Source: JAEUIE01 sp047602475 (GTDB lineage Bacteria > Planctomycetota > Planctomycetia > Gemmatales > HRBIN36). From it: DNA of 64,000 nt. Positions 36,537-45,849 of this stretch are shown piece after piece. Where the stretch lies: positions 1-64,000 of the forward strand of contig JASGHE010000002.1 in assembly GCA_047602475.1 (NCBI GenBank), written 5' to 3'. Position numbers and translations under genes: made by a program. The notes below the pieces were generated by a model that was not told the DNA's origin, did not search any database, and worked only from the letters and a program-made list of their open reading frames with translations. Numbering within the stretch: position 1 is the stretch's first letter; every line of letters begins with the position of its first letter.

Positions 36537-37877
36537 ATGACTTTTAATGAACTCGGCCTCGCCGAGCCCATCCTTCGTGCTGTGACGAAGGAAGGCTACA
36601 CCGTACCTACGCCCATCCAGGCGCAGACGATACCCCATTTACTCGAAGGCAAAGATGTCCTGGGCAACGCGCCCACGGGCACTGGCAAGACTGCCGCCTT
36701 CTCCCTGCCCATTCTCCATCAACTGAGCAAGGGCAAACGACCCGAAACCGGGCCACGACCGATCCGCTGCGTCATCCTCTCGCCCACCCGCGAACTGGCG
36801 GTGCAGATCGATCAGGCCTTCTATGCCTACGGCCACTTCACCAGCCTGCGCGGCGCGGTGATCTACGGCGGCGTGGGCTATCAGCCCCAGATCATGGCTC
36901 TTCGCCGTGGTGTCGATATCCTCATCGCCACGCCGGGCCGACTGGTCGATCTGATGAACCAGGGCCTGGTCGATTTCAGCAAGGTCGAAATCTTCGTTCT
37001 TGATGAAGCTGACCGCATGCTCGATATGGGCTTCGAACCTGATCTTCGCAAGATCATGGCTCAGATTCCCAAGGCTCGCCAATCGGTACTCTTCTCAGCT
37101 ACGATGCCGAGAGAGATCGAACAGCTCGCCAAGTCGATGCTTAAGCATCCGGTGCATGTGACCATCGCAGCTCCGAAGCTGGAGCAGGGGCTGATCGAAG
37201 AATCGCTCCTGTTCATTCCGCAGAAGCAGAAGAGCCAGATGCTGGTGCATGTGCTGTCGCAGCCCGACGTCACCCGGTCGCTGGTCTTCACCCGCACCAA
37301 GCACGGGGCGGATCGAGTCGTCAAGCAACTCGCCAAGTCGGGCATCCCCGCTGAGGCTTTGCATGGCAACAAGACCCAGGCGACCCGTAACCGGACGCTG
37401 AACAACTTCCGCACCAACCGCACCAAGGTCGTGGTCGCTACCGATGTCGCTGCCCGTGGTATCGATGTGGATAACATCAGCCATGTGGTGAACTACGATC
37501 TGCCGATGGAACCCGAGACCTATGTGCACCGCATTGGCCGAACGGGCCGTGCTGGAGCCAAGGGAGTAGCCATCAGCTTCTGCGACATGGATGAGCAGAA
37601 GTACCTGCGAAACATCGAACGGCTGACGAGGAAGAAGATTCCCGTCGACAAATCGCCACGCCCTGAACTGAAGCCGATCCCCCATGATCCCATTGAGCAT
37701 CATGAAGTGCGAGAACGGCAGCAGCACGATATCGACCCACGTCGTCATCGTGAGAAGCGTCCGTTCGGTCAGGGTGGCAAGCCCAAGAAGAAGGGCGGCT
37801 TCAAACCAGCAGTGCGAAGCGCGGCGAATCGCTGGTGTCGTCGCCACGGAAATGGCATTCGTAAAAGCTTCAAATAA
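36537..37877 (+). CDS. DEAD-box RNA helicase, RhlE-like
   Basis: Start MTFNELGLAEPILRAVTKEG with the Q motif YTVPTPIQAQTIP. Motif I NAPTGTGKTAAFSL, Ia SPTRELAVQI, Ib TPGRLVDL, II FVLDEADRML, III LFSATMPREI, IV SLVFTRTKHGADRV, V VVVATDVAARGIDVDNISHV, VI YVHRIGRTGRAG. A basic tail of about 80 residues (HREKRPFGQGGKPKKKGGFK) probably binds RNA. 446 residues. It unwinds RNA in ribosome assembly or mRNA turnover. The very end may be altered by a shift (RSAANRWCRRHGNGIRKSFK is unlike the family). Confidence 0.93.
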   Translation: MTFNELGLAEPILRAVTKEGYTVPTPIQAQTIPHLLEGKDVLGNAPTGTGKTAAFSLPILHQLSKGKRPETGPRPIRCVILSPTRELAVQIDQAFYAYGHFTSLRGAVIYGGVGYQPQIMALRRGVDILIATPGRLVDLMNQGLVDFSKVEIFVLDEADRMLDMGFEPDLRKIMAQIPKARQSVLFSATMPREIEQLAKSMLKHPVHVTIAAPKLEQGLIEESLLFIPQKQKSQMLVHVLSQPDVTRSLVFTRTKHGADRVVKQLAKSGIPAEALHGNKTQATRNRTLNNFRTNRTKVVVATDVAARGIDVDNISHVVNYDLPMEPETYVHRIGRTGRAGAKGVAISFCDMDEQKYLRNIERLTRKKIPVDKSPRPELKPIPHDPIEHHEVRERQQHDIDPRRHREKRPFGQGGKPKKKGGFKPAVRSAANRWCRRHGNGIRKSFK

Positions 37878-37885
37878 TCGGTAAG

Positions 37886-37985
37886 CCGTGGCAGGGGTCA
37901 CGATGTACTCATCGTGCCCCCTGCGAATCAGCCAAGGTTTAGGACATTCAGCAGGGGTCAGCGGCGTACCGCTGACCCCTGCCAC
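37886..37985. repeat. TACT-loop variable-stem hairpin pair (repeat family A), copy 1
   Basis: Left unit: GGCAGGGGT, inner stem CACGATG (37,899-37,905), loop TACT, CATCGTG (37,910-37,916), then CCCCCTGC. Right unit is a perfect 14-bp stem: GCAGGGGTCAGCGG (37,951-37,964), CGTA, CCGCTGACCCCTGC. Outer arms match other copies at 56.5, 57.2, 59.1 and 59.8 kb; inner stems do not. Could serve as terminator for the convergent helicase and PiT genes. Confidence 0.85.
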
Positions 37986-38005
37986 AGTTTTTGGCACCGC
38001 CAAGT

Positions 38006-39382
38006 CTACCGAAGAAACAATCGACTCACCGAAAAGAACAACCCGCCAATCAGCATCGTCGCAGGCAGCGTCATGCACCAGGCCAGCAGAATTCTGCTCG
38101 TGGTGCCACGCTGAATCCCTGAACCGTTCGCCACCATGGTGCCGGCGATACCGCTGGAGAGTACCTGGGTGGTGCTGACCGGGGCTTTGGTAAGCGTCGC
38201 CAACAGAATGGTGACAGCAGCGACGAGTTCCGCGGCTGCTCCCTGGGCATAGGTCAGGTGCGATTTGCCGATCTTCTCTGCCACCGTGACGACGATGCGT
38301 TTGTAGCCGACAGTCGTGCCGATACCCAGAGCCAGCGCGGTGCCGATGACCACCCATAGGGGAACGTACTCGATGGCGCTGGTCAGTTGCTGACGATGTT
38401 TGCGCCACTGCGGTTCGAGCGATTTCATGTCGGGGTTCTTGTTGAGATACTGGACCGTGCGGAAGATCGCCTGACGGACTTCCCAGCGGTCATCGTTCTT
38501 CACTTCGTCAAGTGAATGGATTCCCTGCAACCGGGTATCAAGGTAATTCAGATCGAGAAAGAGATTGCTATGGGCCTTCTCCTTGTCCGCAAGCACCTTC
38601 TTGAGTTGCACGCTGGCATCGTGAACGAGTTGGGCTTCTTCGGGGTTACGAGTATTGAGGGCATGGTACATGGGCAGGAAGCCGATCAGCACGAGCAGTA
38701 ACAGTCCCATGCCTTTTTGACCATCGTTAGAACCGTGAGCAAAGCTGACCGCTCCGCAAGTGGCGATGAGGACGCTCCGAATCCAGCCTGGAGGTTTCTC
38801 TTCACCGACCGGGGGCACGTAGAGCCGTTTGTCGGGGAAGATCACCTTCATGAACAAGAGCAACAGGGCCGAGAGAGCGAAACCAACAACGGGAGACAGC
38901 AGCAAAGCCAGCCCCACTTCGCCGGCCTTGCTCCAGTTGATGCCCGTGATTCCCTGACCCTGGATCAGGCTGTTCGCCAGTCCAACACCCAGGATAGACC
39001 CGATGAGAGTATGGGAACTGGAGACAGGCAGCCCGAAATACCAGGTGCCGAGGTTCCAGATCACGCCGGCCAGCAGAATGGAAAGCACCATGGCCAAAGC
39101 GGAGGCTGACTTGGCATCAACGAGCAGATCGACAGGCAAGAGATTAACAATGCTGAAAGCGACAGCGGTACCACCCAACAGCACGCCGAGGAAGTTCATG
39201 AAGCCCGAATAGATGACCGACGGGGTAGGCTTCAGCGTGCGGGTGTAGATGACCGTGGTGACAGCGTTGGCGGTATCGTGAAATCCATTGATGAACTCGA
39301 AGCCAAAAGCGACGGCGAGGGCGACGAAGAAAAAGATCATCTGCGGCGTGGCAAGATTCCCCACCGCCTCCCAAAAGATCAT
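38006..39382 (-). CDS. Inorganic phosphate transporter, PiT family
   Basis: 458 residues and about ten transmembrane helices. Duplicated family signatures: N-terminal GFEFINGFHDTANAVTTVIY and C-terminal VSFAHGSNDGQKGMGLLLLV, plus GLPVSSSHTLIGSILGVGLA and KAPVSTTQVLSSGIAGTMVA. A soluble loop of about 90 residues (RNPEEAQLVHDASVQLKKVL onward) sits in the middle. PiT carriers take up phosphate as a metal-phosphate complex with protons. It stands alone; no pho-regulon neighbours are visible. Confidence 0.93.
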   Translation of the reverse strand: MIFWEAVGNLATPQMIFFFVALAVAFGFEFINGFHDTANAVTTVIYTRTLKPTPSVIYSGFMNFLGVLLGGTAVAFSIVNLLPVDLLVDAKSASALAMVLSILLAGVIWNLGTWYFGLPVSSSHTLIGSILGVGLANSLIQGQGITGINWSKAGEVGLALLLSPVVGFALSALLLLFMKVIFPDKRLYVPPVGEEKPPGWIRSVLIATCGAVSFAHGSNDGQKGMGLLLLVLIGFLPMYHALNTRNPEEAQLVHDASVQLKKVLADKEKAHSNLFLDLNYLDTRLQGIHSLDEVKNDDRWEVRQAIFRTVQYLNKNPDMKSLEPQWRKHRQQLTSAIEYVPLWVVIGTALALGIGTTVGYKRIVVTVAEKIGKSHLTYAQGAAAELVAAVTILLATLTKAPVSTTQVLSSGIAGTMVANGSGIQRGTTSRILLAWCMTLPATMLIGGLFFSVSRLFLR

Positions 39383-39544
39383 GATGCACTCCGCCTCGGG
39401 CCCCTCCCATGTCCCTGAGAAAGACCGGCGAAACCCCGTTCCGTAAATGAACTCCGCAACTACCCTGCCGCGAGTCTGAGGTCAATATACAGCCGGACGA
39501 GGGAACATGCGAGAAGATAGTGGCGGGGGTTAGAGGTCTGGTTC

Positions 39545-39850
39545 TCCCCCTTACCAAGGGGGAGTTAGAGGGGGTTGATTTCGAGAGAAGTCATCGGTAA
39601 CGCCTACCCCACCTCACCTCCCCTTGGAAAGGGGAGGAACCAGACAAGGCGATCGGGTTGTGGTGAACCCGTGCCACTGTGCGGTGTACTCACCGCACAG
39701 TGCTTCTAGCGATTGCACCCTTCCACTGCGTGACAGCGAGACGACCTTCTTGTGAACTGCATCCTCATCTCTGGCGCTGTCACACAGTGGCACAGTCCTC
39801 GGTTGATATTCCACTGGCGAAGCGAAGTGGTGCGTGGTTCAATGGAACCA
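39545..39850. repeat. Intergenic repeats before the first beta-propeller-like gene
   Basis: 39,547-39,640 is a CTCCCCCTTACCAAGGGGGA and CTCCCCTTGGAAAGGGGAG inverted pair. 39,671-39,800 is a long unit beginning GTGCCAC, hairpin TGTGCGGTG-TACT-CACCGCACA (39,678-39,699), and ending GCGCTGTCACACAGTGGCAC. The same 130-bp unit recurs at 41,172 and 42,682. The frame upstream of the gene start translates only this repeat. Confidence 0.85.
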
Positions 39851-41160
39851 TGACCCGTTTTCGTTGGACGTTGCTGCTGCTGCTCGTCTTCCTCACTGTC
39901 TTCGGCACGGTGTTATGGTGGCCCGTTTCGCCGATGTGGACACAGCACATCAACCTCGACCGTATCGTCGGCTTCACCCACGCCGGCAAGAGTGTGATGG
40001 CGCTGGAGGTCAGAGATCAAACCTACGACGTGGTCCTGTACGATGTTGAGACTGGCCGCTTCATTCAACGCAAGACCATGGAGTTCGAGAAAGACTGGCA
40101 TGCGTATTGGATCGAACTGTTGCCTGATGGAAAACACTTCATCAGCGTAGAGGCGTATGTCGATCCGACGCCCCGCAAGGTTGAGGATGAGGATGTCGGC
40201 CTTATTATCCGTCCCAAACGATACCACGTTCTCGACGTAGACACCCATCAAGTGGTAGCGGGACCGTTCATTTACTCCAACGATAACAGCATGACCTTCT
40301 CTCCGGATGGCCGATGGTTCTGGAGTTACTACCCCGGCGAAGGTGGCGGCCATGATGTCATTGAAACCATGACCGGCAAGACCCTCTTCAGTGCCCGCAG
40401 GGGAACAGGGCGTTGGGCCAGGTTCGGTCGTTTCTCCCCAGAGAGCACAGCCATTGCCATTCACTGGTTTGACTACAAGACCACGAAAAGGCATGAGATT
40501 GAAGTGCTCGATCTGCCGTCTGCCAAGACTCGATTTACCTTCGTGCTCCCCGATGATCTACGATACACCTGGGTTGAGTTAAGAGATTGGAAAGAGGGGC
40601 GTCTCTTCATGGAAGCTCATCAAGCTTGGAAACCGCCGAAAGCCTACAAGACGCTCATCAAATCGTTTCCCCTCCTTGCCGACAAGCTGGGTGAAATTCG
40701 TGAGGAACCTCAGTTGGAGGGATTCTTCGATGATCGAAACGGACAGTATCAGAATCAGCAACGCTACTTCGAACGGGGGGATCGTTTGATTGAGTATTCT
40801 CAAGGCACTCTGGATGAGTCGCCAGACTGGCTGAGTGAATCACTCGCCTGGTTGAAGAAGAAGTTCAGCGACCCTTTGTCGAGACCGCCTTCTACCCCCA
40901 CTCGTTTGAGCTTCTTCGATAGGCAGACGGGACAATTGCTCTACTGCTTTACTTCACCCCATCACTGGTGGCACTGGGAGATCAGGATCAACCCCGACGG
41001 TCGGCGGGTGGCGACCATGGATCGAACGAATGGCCTGATGATGTGGAATGCCGACCCCTTCCCCCGCTGGCCCTGGGCATGGAGCTTGGGTCTGCTCGCC
41101 GTAGGATTACTACAGTGGGCAAAGTGGCGGTGGAAGAAACGTGGGCCGGTGTTGGAATAG
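39850..41160 (+). CDS. Membrane-anchored WD40/PD40-like protein, copy 1 of a tandem pair
   Basis: Start MTRFRWTLLLLLVFLTVFGT gives an N-terminal transmembrane anchor followed by WWPVSPMW. The body has propeller-like strand repeats: MTFSPDGRWFWSYYPG, VVLYDVETGRFIQRKTM, YHVLDVDTHQVVAGPFIYSN, RFSPESTAIAIHW. The end has RINPDGRRVATMDRTN, LMMWNADPFPRWPWAW and a second hydrophobic segment (SLGLLAVGLLQW), then a basic tail WAKWRWKKRG. 436 residues. No function known. It is about 60 per cent alike by eye to the next gene. Confidence 0.7.
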   Translation: MTRFRWTLLLLLVFLTVFGTVLWWPVSPMWTQHINLDRIVGFTHAGKSVMALEVRDQTYDVVLYDVETGRFIQRKTMEFEKDWHAYWIELLPDGKHFISVEAYVDPTPRKVEDEDVGLIIRPKRYHVLDVDTHQVVAGPFIYSNDNSMTFSPDGRWFWSYYPGEGGGHDVIETMTGKTLFSARRGTGRWARFGRFSPESTAIAIHWFDYKTTKRHEIEVLDLPSAKTRFTFVLPDDLRYTWVELRDWKEGRLFMEAHQAWKPPKAYKTLIKSFPLLADKLGEIREEPQLEGFFDDRNGQYQNQQRYFERGDRLIEYSQGTLDESPDWLSESLAWLKKKFSDPLSRPPSTPTRLSFFDRQTGQLLYCFTSPHHWWHWEIRINPDGRRVATMDRTNGLMMWNADPFPRWPWAWSLGLLAVGLLQWAKWRWKKRGPVLE

Positions 41161-41171
41161 AGGTTTCTAGA

Positions 41172-41305
41172 CCCGTGCCACTGTGCGGTGTACTCACCGC
41201 ACAGTGCTTCTAGCGATTGCACCCTTCCACTGCGTGACAGCGAGTCAACTTTCCAGTGAAGTGTGTGAAGATCCCCGGCGCTGTCACACAGTGGCACAGT
41301 TCTCG
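41172..41305. repeat. 130-bp repeat between the tandem paralogues
   Basis: Near-identical to 39,671-39,800: hairpin TGTGCGGTG (41,182-41,190), TACT, CACCGCACA, then the conserved GCTTCTAGCGATTGCACCCT and a right arm ending CTGTCACACAGTGGCAC at about 41,300. Confidence 0.88.
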
Positions 41306-41353
41306 ATAGATATTCCACTGGCGAACCGGAGTAGTGCATGGTTCAATGGAGCC

Positions 41354-42625
41354 ATGACTCGTTACCGCTGGTGGCTACTGTTGGCTTTCGTCTTCCTCGT
41401 CATCTTCGGTACGGTGACGTGGTGGCCCGTTTCGCCGATGTGGACAGTAGCGATCCAGATAGGCCGGATTCTGGGTTTTGTCCACGAGGGCAAGAGCGTC
41501 ATGGTCTGGGATGGGACGTATGAGTCTGAAGGGTTAGCTCTCTTTGATGTCGAAACAGGCCGTCTCCTTCAGAAGAAGACCATAAACTTTGAGAAGAATT
41601 GGCGTAACTATGGCCTCCAACTGCTGCCAGACGGGAAACACTTCTTTTGCGGGCAAGAGTATGTTGATCCCACGAGTAACAAGACAGAGGATGAAAACGG
41701 CTTTTCCCTTGTCCGGCCTCGCCGCTACGAGATACTCGATGTCGATACCCATCAAGTGGTAGCCGGCCCCTTCATCTATTCCAATTCCTCTCACATGACG
41801 TTTTCGCCCGATGGCCGATGGTTCTGGAGCTACAACCCCAGCACCGGCTATGGACAAGATGTTATTGAGACCATGACCGGCAAAACCCTCTTCAGCGCCA
41901 GGCCGAACTTGGATCGACGGCCGTTTTATGCCTGTGCCTTCGCACCCGATAGTTCAGCCATCGCCATTCAGTGGTATTACGACAAGACGAAAAGACATGA
42001 GATCGAGATCGTTGATCTACCTGACGCTAAGACGAGATTTACCTGCTTACTTCCGCTCGACATTCGTTTCGATTGGGGCATCTTAGATCATTGGAAAAAC
42101 GACCGTCTTTTCATTCAGGGCTACCAGGTCTGGAGAGGGTCCAAGGCACATAAAGCACCCTGCTTTTCCTTTCCTATACAAGCGGACCGGCTTGGTGAGT
42201 TTCGAGAAGAGCCGGCCTGGGATGGCTATTTCGAGAATGGCGCGAGTGAGACCCGTAGCAAAGCAGAGCGTTACGTTCTCAATCGAGGCGACCTTCTGAT
42301 TCAAGTATCGAAAGGCAAACTGGATGATACGCCAGACTGGCTGAATGCCATGCTAGCCTCGGTCAACAAAACTCTCGGCGCCACAATCTCTACTCGAATG
42401 AATAGCGCAACCGAGGTCAACGTCATTGATCAGCGTTCAGGGCAACTGCGATACACGTTGAAGTCCCCAGATCTCAATCCCTGGTACATCGACGTTTCTC
42501 CCCATGGACGACGCATAGCGAGCATGCATCAACCCAAAGGCCTGATGATGTGGAATGCCGACCCCTTCCCCCGCTGGCCCTGGGCCTGGGGGTTGGGACT
42601 TCTGGCGGTGGGATTTTTGCAGTGA
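41354..42625 (+). CDS. Membrane-anchored WD40/PD40-like protein, copy 2, truncated by TGG to TGA
   Basis: Paralogue of the previous gene: MTRYRWWLLLAFVFLVIFGT, PVSPMWTVAIQIGRILGF, VDTHQVVAGPFIYSN, MTFSPDGRWFWSYNPS, DVIETMTGKTLFSA, LMMWNADPFPRWPWAW, GLGLLAVGFLQ. The first copy continues with Trp (TGG) and 15 more residues; here the codon is TGA at 42,623-42,625, yet the downstream bases still encode RWRWKKRE in the same frame. The basic cytoplasmic tail is therefore lost. 423 residues remain, so function may persist. Confidence 0.7.
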   Translation: MTRYRWWLLLAFVFLVIFGTVTWWPVSPMWTVAIQIGRILGFVHEGKSVMVWDGTYESEGLALFDVETGRLLQKKTINFEKNWRNYGLQLLPDGKHFFCGQEYVDPTSNKTEDENGFSLVRPRRYEILDVDTHQVVAGPFIYSNSSHMTFSPDGRWFWSYNPSTGYGQDVIETMTGKTLFSARPNLDRRPFYACAFAPDSSAIAIQWYYDKTKRHEIEIVDLPDAKTRFTCLLPLDIRFDWGILDHWKNDRLFIQGYQVWRGSKAHKAPCFSFPIQADRLGEFREEPAWDGYFENGASETRSKAERYVLNRGDLLIQVSKGKLDDTPDWLNAMLASVNKTLGATISTRMNSATEVNVIDQRSGQLRYTLKSPDLNPWYIDVSPHGRRIASMHQPKGLMMWNADPFPRWPWAWGLGLLAVGFLQ

Positions 42626-42681
42626 GTGAGATGGCGGTGGAAGAAGCGTGAGTCGGTGTTGAGCTAATTACTTCTAGACCA

Positions 42682-42805
42682 GTGCCACTGTGCAGTGTAC
42701 TCACCGCACAGTGCTTCTAGCGATTGCACCCTTCCACTGCGTGACAGCGAGTCAACTACCTTGTGAACTGCATCCTCATCTCTGGTGCTGTCACACAGTG
42801 TCACG
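42682..42805. repeat. Third copy of the 130-bp repeat
   Basis: Starts GTGCCACTGTGCAGTGTACT; the hairpin has one A-C mismatch (TGTGCAGTG against CACCGCACA), and the right arm ends GCTGTCACACAGTGTCACG. The three copies bracket the two paralogous genes. Confidence 0.85.
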
Positions 42806-42825
42806 ATCCTCGCTTGAACCCAGTT

Positions 42826-43143
42826 TTACAAAATGCTAGCCAGAATCCCTTCCATCTCCTGATACGCATGATGATCCGCCTGCTTGAACGCGGTCTGCAT
42901 TCCCATCCGCAGCATCTCTTTTGCTTCATCCAATCGATCAGCTTTGATCAACAGTTGCCCGACTTGAAGAAATCCGGGGACGTATTCGGGATTCTCCTTC
43001 AGCAGCCTCTCGAGTTGGACGATCGCGCCGGCGGTATCGCCTTCGCTCTCATGTTCCATCGCAAAAGCGTAGCGAAGAAACGGATCGTGCGGATCGTCCA
43101 CCAGGAGGGCTTCTAGTTGTGCTTTGCGATTGGGTGCTGACAT
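42826..43143 (-). CDS. Small tetratricopeptide-repeat protein
   Basis: 105 residues: MSAPNRKAQLEALLVDDPHD, then TPR-like helices FLRYAFAMEHESEGDTAGAI, VQLERLLKENPEYVPGFLQV and GQLLIKADRLDEAKEMLRMG. These form about two and a half TPR units, a protein-interaction scaffold. The partner is unknown; it is not clearly linked to its neighbours. Confidence 0.8.
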   Translation of the reverse strand: MSAPNRKAQLEALLVDDPHDPFLRYAFAMEHESEGDTAGAIVQLERLLKENPEYVPGFLQVGQLLIKADRLDEAKEMLRMGMQTAFKQADHHAYQEMEGILASIL

Positions 43144-43373
43144 AGCGGTCTCGTGTCGGAGTTCCAGGCATCCCTGCCCTATTGAGTAGGGCCATTATAG
43201 TCGTCACGCCATGCGTCCAAGGAAAGATTCTTCTCATCTGATGCCAGACTGCGCAAGACTGCGCGATTCCTGCATCGTCGTCATCAAGAGAAGGGGCAAG
43301 CGAGGACGAACTTCATCTCAGCCTCAAATGTAACTACATCCTCCATGCTCACCCCCTGGTCGCGATTCATCCC

Positions 43374-44724
43374 ATGAGTTCATCACCTCGACGACTTCAG
43401 CGACAGGGAATGATTGCCCTGTTGCTCCTGGCCAGCCTCAACACTCTCACCCACGCAGGCGATACGCCGGAACACCCGTCACGCCGGACAGCCATCGTCG
43501 GCGTCGTCGAGCGCACCAAAGCCAGCGTCGTCAACATCCATAGCGAACGCCAAAGCCCCATGCTCTACGGCGAACGGGGCCTGAGCGGCACCAGTGGCCG
43601 ATCCAACGGCATGGGCACCGGTATCGTCATCGATGCCCGTGGCTACATCGTGACCAATTTCCACGTCGTCGATGATGTCATCAAGCTCCAGGTGCGCATG
43701 AGTGGCGACGACGAACGGTACGATGCAACCGTCATCGCCAAGGATAAAGAGTCCGACCTGGCTGTCATCAAGATCAATGCCAGAAAGCCTTTGCCCGTCG
43801 TCAAGATTGGCACCTCCAGCGATCTCATGGTCGGCGAAACCGTCATCGCCATCGGCAACGCTTTTGGCTACGAACATACCGTCAGCATGGGCATCGTCTC
43901 CGCCCTCGGTCGTGATGTTGTCCTCAACAAAGAAGTGAACTACAAGCAACTGATTCAGACCAACGCCAGCATCAACCCCGGCAACTCGGGCGGCCCGCTG
44001 CTCAACATCGATGGCGAACTGATCGGCGTCAACACCGCCATCCGGGCCGTGCTCTCAGGGCATCAGCTTTGCCATTCCGGTCGATAACATGCTGGAGACG
44101 GTGAGCGACCTCCTCGCCCGTTCCCGCCGCACTGCTTTCCCGACTGGCTTGCAATACCGGGATCGGGTGACCCCAGCCCAGACGCCAGGCCGGGCCTTGA
44201 TCGTTGAAAAGGTGTTGCCCAACAGCCTGTCGGAAAAGGCGGGTCTCAAGACGGGCGATACGCTGTTGGCCATCAACAGCCAGGCCATTCAGAGTGGTCT
44301 CGATTTCGAGCGTGGCCTGATCGAAGCCAAGCCGGGCGACAAGCTGACCGTTCGCTATCGTCGTGGCACCGAAGAAAAGGATGTAGAACTGGCTTACGAT
44401 GCCAAGCTTGCCGCAGCCGGGCAGGATCCGCTCTGGAAGGAACTCGGCATCAAGCTGACGACCACCGACAACGAATCAATCACCCGACTCTACGCCCACC
44501 TGCATGGCGGCATGGTGGTGAGCGATGTGCTGAGCCAGGGCCCCGCAGCCAAGGCGGGCATCCAGCCCGGCGATATCCTGGTCGGCCTGCAGAACTGGGA
44601 GACGTGCAACTTTGACAATGTGAACTATGTGCTGAACCACGAAAGCTTCGCCACCTTCAAACCGCTGCAATTCCACATCATCAGAAAAGGTCAACTCCAC
44701 CGCGGCAGTATTGCAAGGGACTAG
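43374..44724 (+). CDS. HtrA/DegP-like periplasmic serine protease with two PDZ domains, one frameshift
   Basis: Signal-like N-terminus MIALLLLASLNTLTHAG. Trypsin-like triad: His in GYIVTNFHVVDDVI, Asp in ESDLAVIKI, Ser in NASINPGNSGGPLLN. A net one-base insertion near 44,050 separates NTAIRA from GISFAIPVDNMLETV. Two PDZ domains follow (LIVEKVLPNSLSEKAGLKTG and VVSDVLSQGPAAKAGIQPGD). About 450 residues. Members degrade or refold damaged envelope proteins. The shift falls just after the catalytic domain; whether it is real or an error cannot be told here. Confidence 0.88.
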
Positions 44725-44923
44725 AAAAGGAGCCAGGAGTCAGAAGCCAGGAGCCAGAATAATACAGACAAGTTGTCAGTTTTTAGTTGTCAGTTGTCAG
44801 CAAGACCATACCCGCCCTCCCCAACTGACAACTGACAACTGACAACTGACAACTGACAACTGACAACTGACAACTGACAACTGATTGCTGTTAGCTGTCA
44901 GCTGTTAGCTCTATACTACCCCG
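44725..44923. repeat. Tandem AACTGAC array and GTTGTCAG repeats
   Basis: From 44,823 to 44,883 the 7-mer AACTGAC repeats almost nine times without interruption. It is preceded by the inverted form GTTGTCAGTTGTCAG (44,773-44,800), so the region can fold into a long hairpin. The rest is AGCCAGGAGTCAGAAGCCAGG. No gene. Confidence 0.95.
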
Positions 44924-45730
44924 ATGTACCCCCATCGAATCAACCTCCGTCACCCCTGGCAGGCCATCGCCGAGCCAGAGGGCATCGCCTATCGCCGGGT
45001 CTTCAGTTGGCCGACGGAGTTGATGCCCTTCGAGCAGTTGTGGCTAACTGTGGGTGGTGTTGATTCGCCTTATCGAGTGACTTTGAATCGACAGCTGATA
45101 GGTAGCCAGGCTGATGGCCGCGTGCCCTTTGAAATGAACATCACGCCGATGGTGCAGAATCAGAACCTTGTCGAGATCGCCTGCACTCCCGATCCGCACC
45201 AATCCTTCAACGGTATCACGCGAACGGTCTTCCTTGAAGTCCGCCGTTCAGTGCATCTGCAACAACTCGTCGGCAAAGTGCTTTGGCAGAACGATCAGCC
45301 ACGCTTACAACTACGGGGCAAGATCAGCGGTACATCCGAGCGCAAGCTGAGCATCGTCGTTCGGTTGAATGATCAGGAAGTGCACTACGAAGAATTGCCT
45401 TTCGGCCAGACGACGTTGAATATCACCACACCGCCCTTCAATGCCCCACGCTGGCAACCAGGCCGGGAAAATGTCTTGCAGCAGTTAGAGGTGCACTTGC
45501 TCGATCCAGCGTGTGTCTTGGCCCAGCACACCTTCATGACCGGCTTCGCTCAGCATGGGAATGATGAACCGGTGGAAATGCTGCCCGACGATGAAGCGAT
45601 CTTTGAATCATTGTTACTGAATGAAGCAGATCAACAGGGGCGCGTGATGACGTGCAAAGATGTTGCCCAGTACCTGCCGTGGCTTTGGCATCATCCTAGT
45701 GTGAAGGTAGAATTGCCCTCTGGTCGGTAG
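44924..45730 (+). CDS. Hypothetical protein with glycoside hydrolase family 2-like sugar-binding fold
   Basis: 268 residues without a signal peptide. LRHPWQAIAEPEGIAYRRVF, LMPFEQLWLTVGGVDSPYRV, TLNRQLIGSQADGRVPFEMN and ITPMVQNQNLVEIACTPDPH follow the jelly-roll pattern of GH2 N-terminal sugar-binding domains (hydroxylated carrier and GxVPFE-type strand order). No catalytic domain is attached. The second half is another beta-rich domain. The stop is in the CATCACGC repeat junction (VELPSGR). Function is inferred only loosely. Confidence 0.6.
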   Translation: MYPHRINLRHPWQAIAEPEGIAYRRVFSWPTELMPFEQLWLTVGGVDSPYRVTLNRQLIGSQADGRVPFEMNITPMVQNQNLVEIACTPDPHQSFNGITRTVFLEVRRSVHLQQLVGKVLWQNDQPRLQLRGKISGTSERKLSIVVRLNDQEVHYEELPFGQTTLNITTPPFNAPRWQPGRENVLQQLEVHLLDPACVLAQHTFMTGFAQHGNDEPVEMLPDDEAIFESLLLNEADQQGRVMTCKDVAQYLPWLWHHPSVKVELPSGR

Positions 45731-45848
45731 TCATCACGCTCCGCGTGATGAAGCGGAGACATGTCGCATTTCAACGATTTCGTTAACGGCAGCAACCCTC
45801 CGTCCCATCACGCGGAGCGTGATGTCTACCATCCGGAGGATGATGGCA
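45730..45848. repeat. CATCACGC palindromic repeat pair, copy 1
   Basis: CATCACGC-TCC-GCGTGATG (45,732-45,750) and CATCACGC-GGA-GCGTGATG (45,816-45,834), joined by AAGCGGAGACATGTCGCATT and AACGGCAGCAACCCTCCGTC. Similar pairs occur at 46,530 and 49,530. Confidence 0.88.
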
Positions 45849-45849
45849 A

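Noticed and set aside
39679..39849. In-frame 57-codon N-terminal extension of the beta-propeller-like gene (MRCTHRTVLLAIAPFHC)
   Set aside because: It translates the 130-bp repeat, is the same upstream of the second paralogue, and the ATG before the membrane helix is a better start.
44823..44884. CRISPR array
   Set aside because: The units are 7 bp and directly adjacent, with no spacers and no cas genes in the window.
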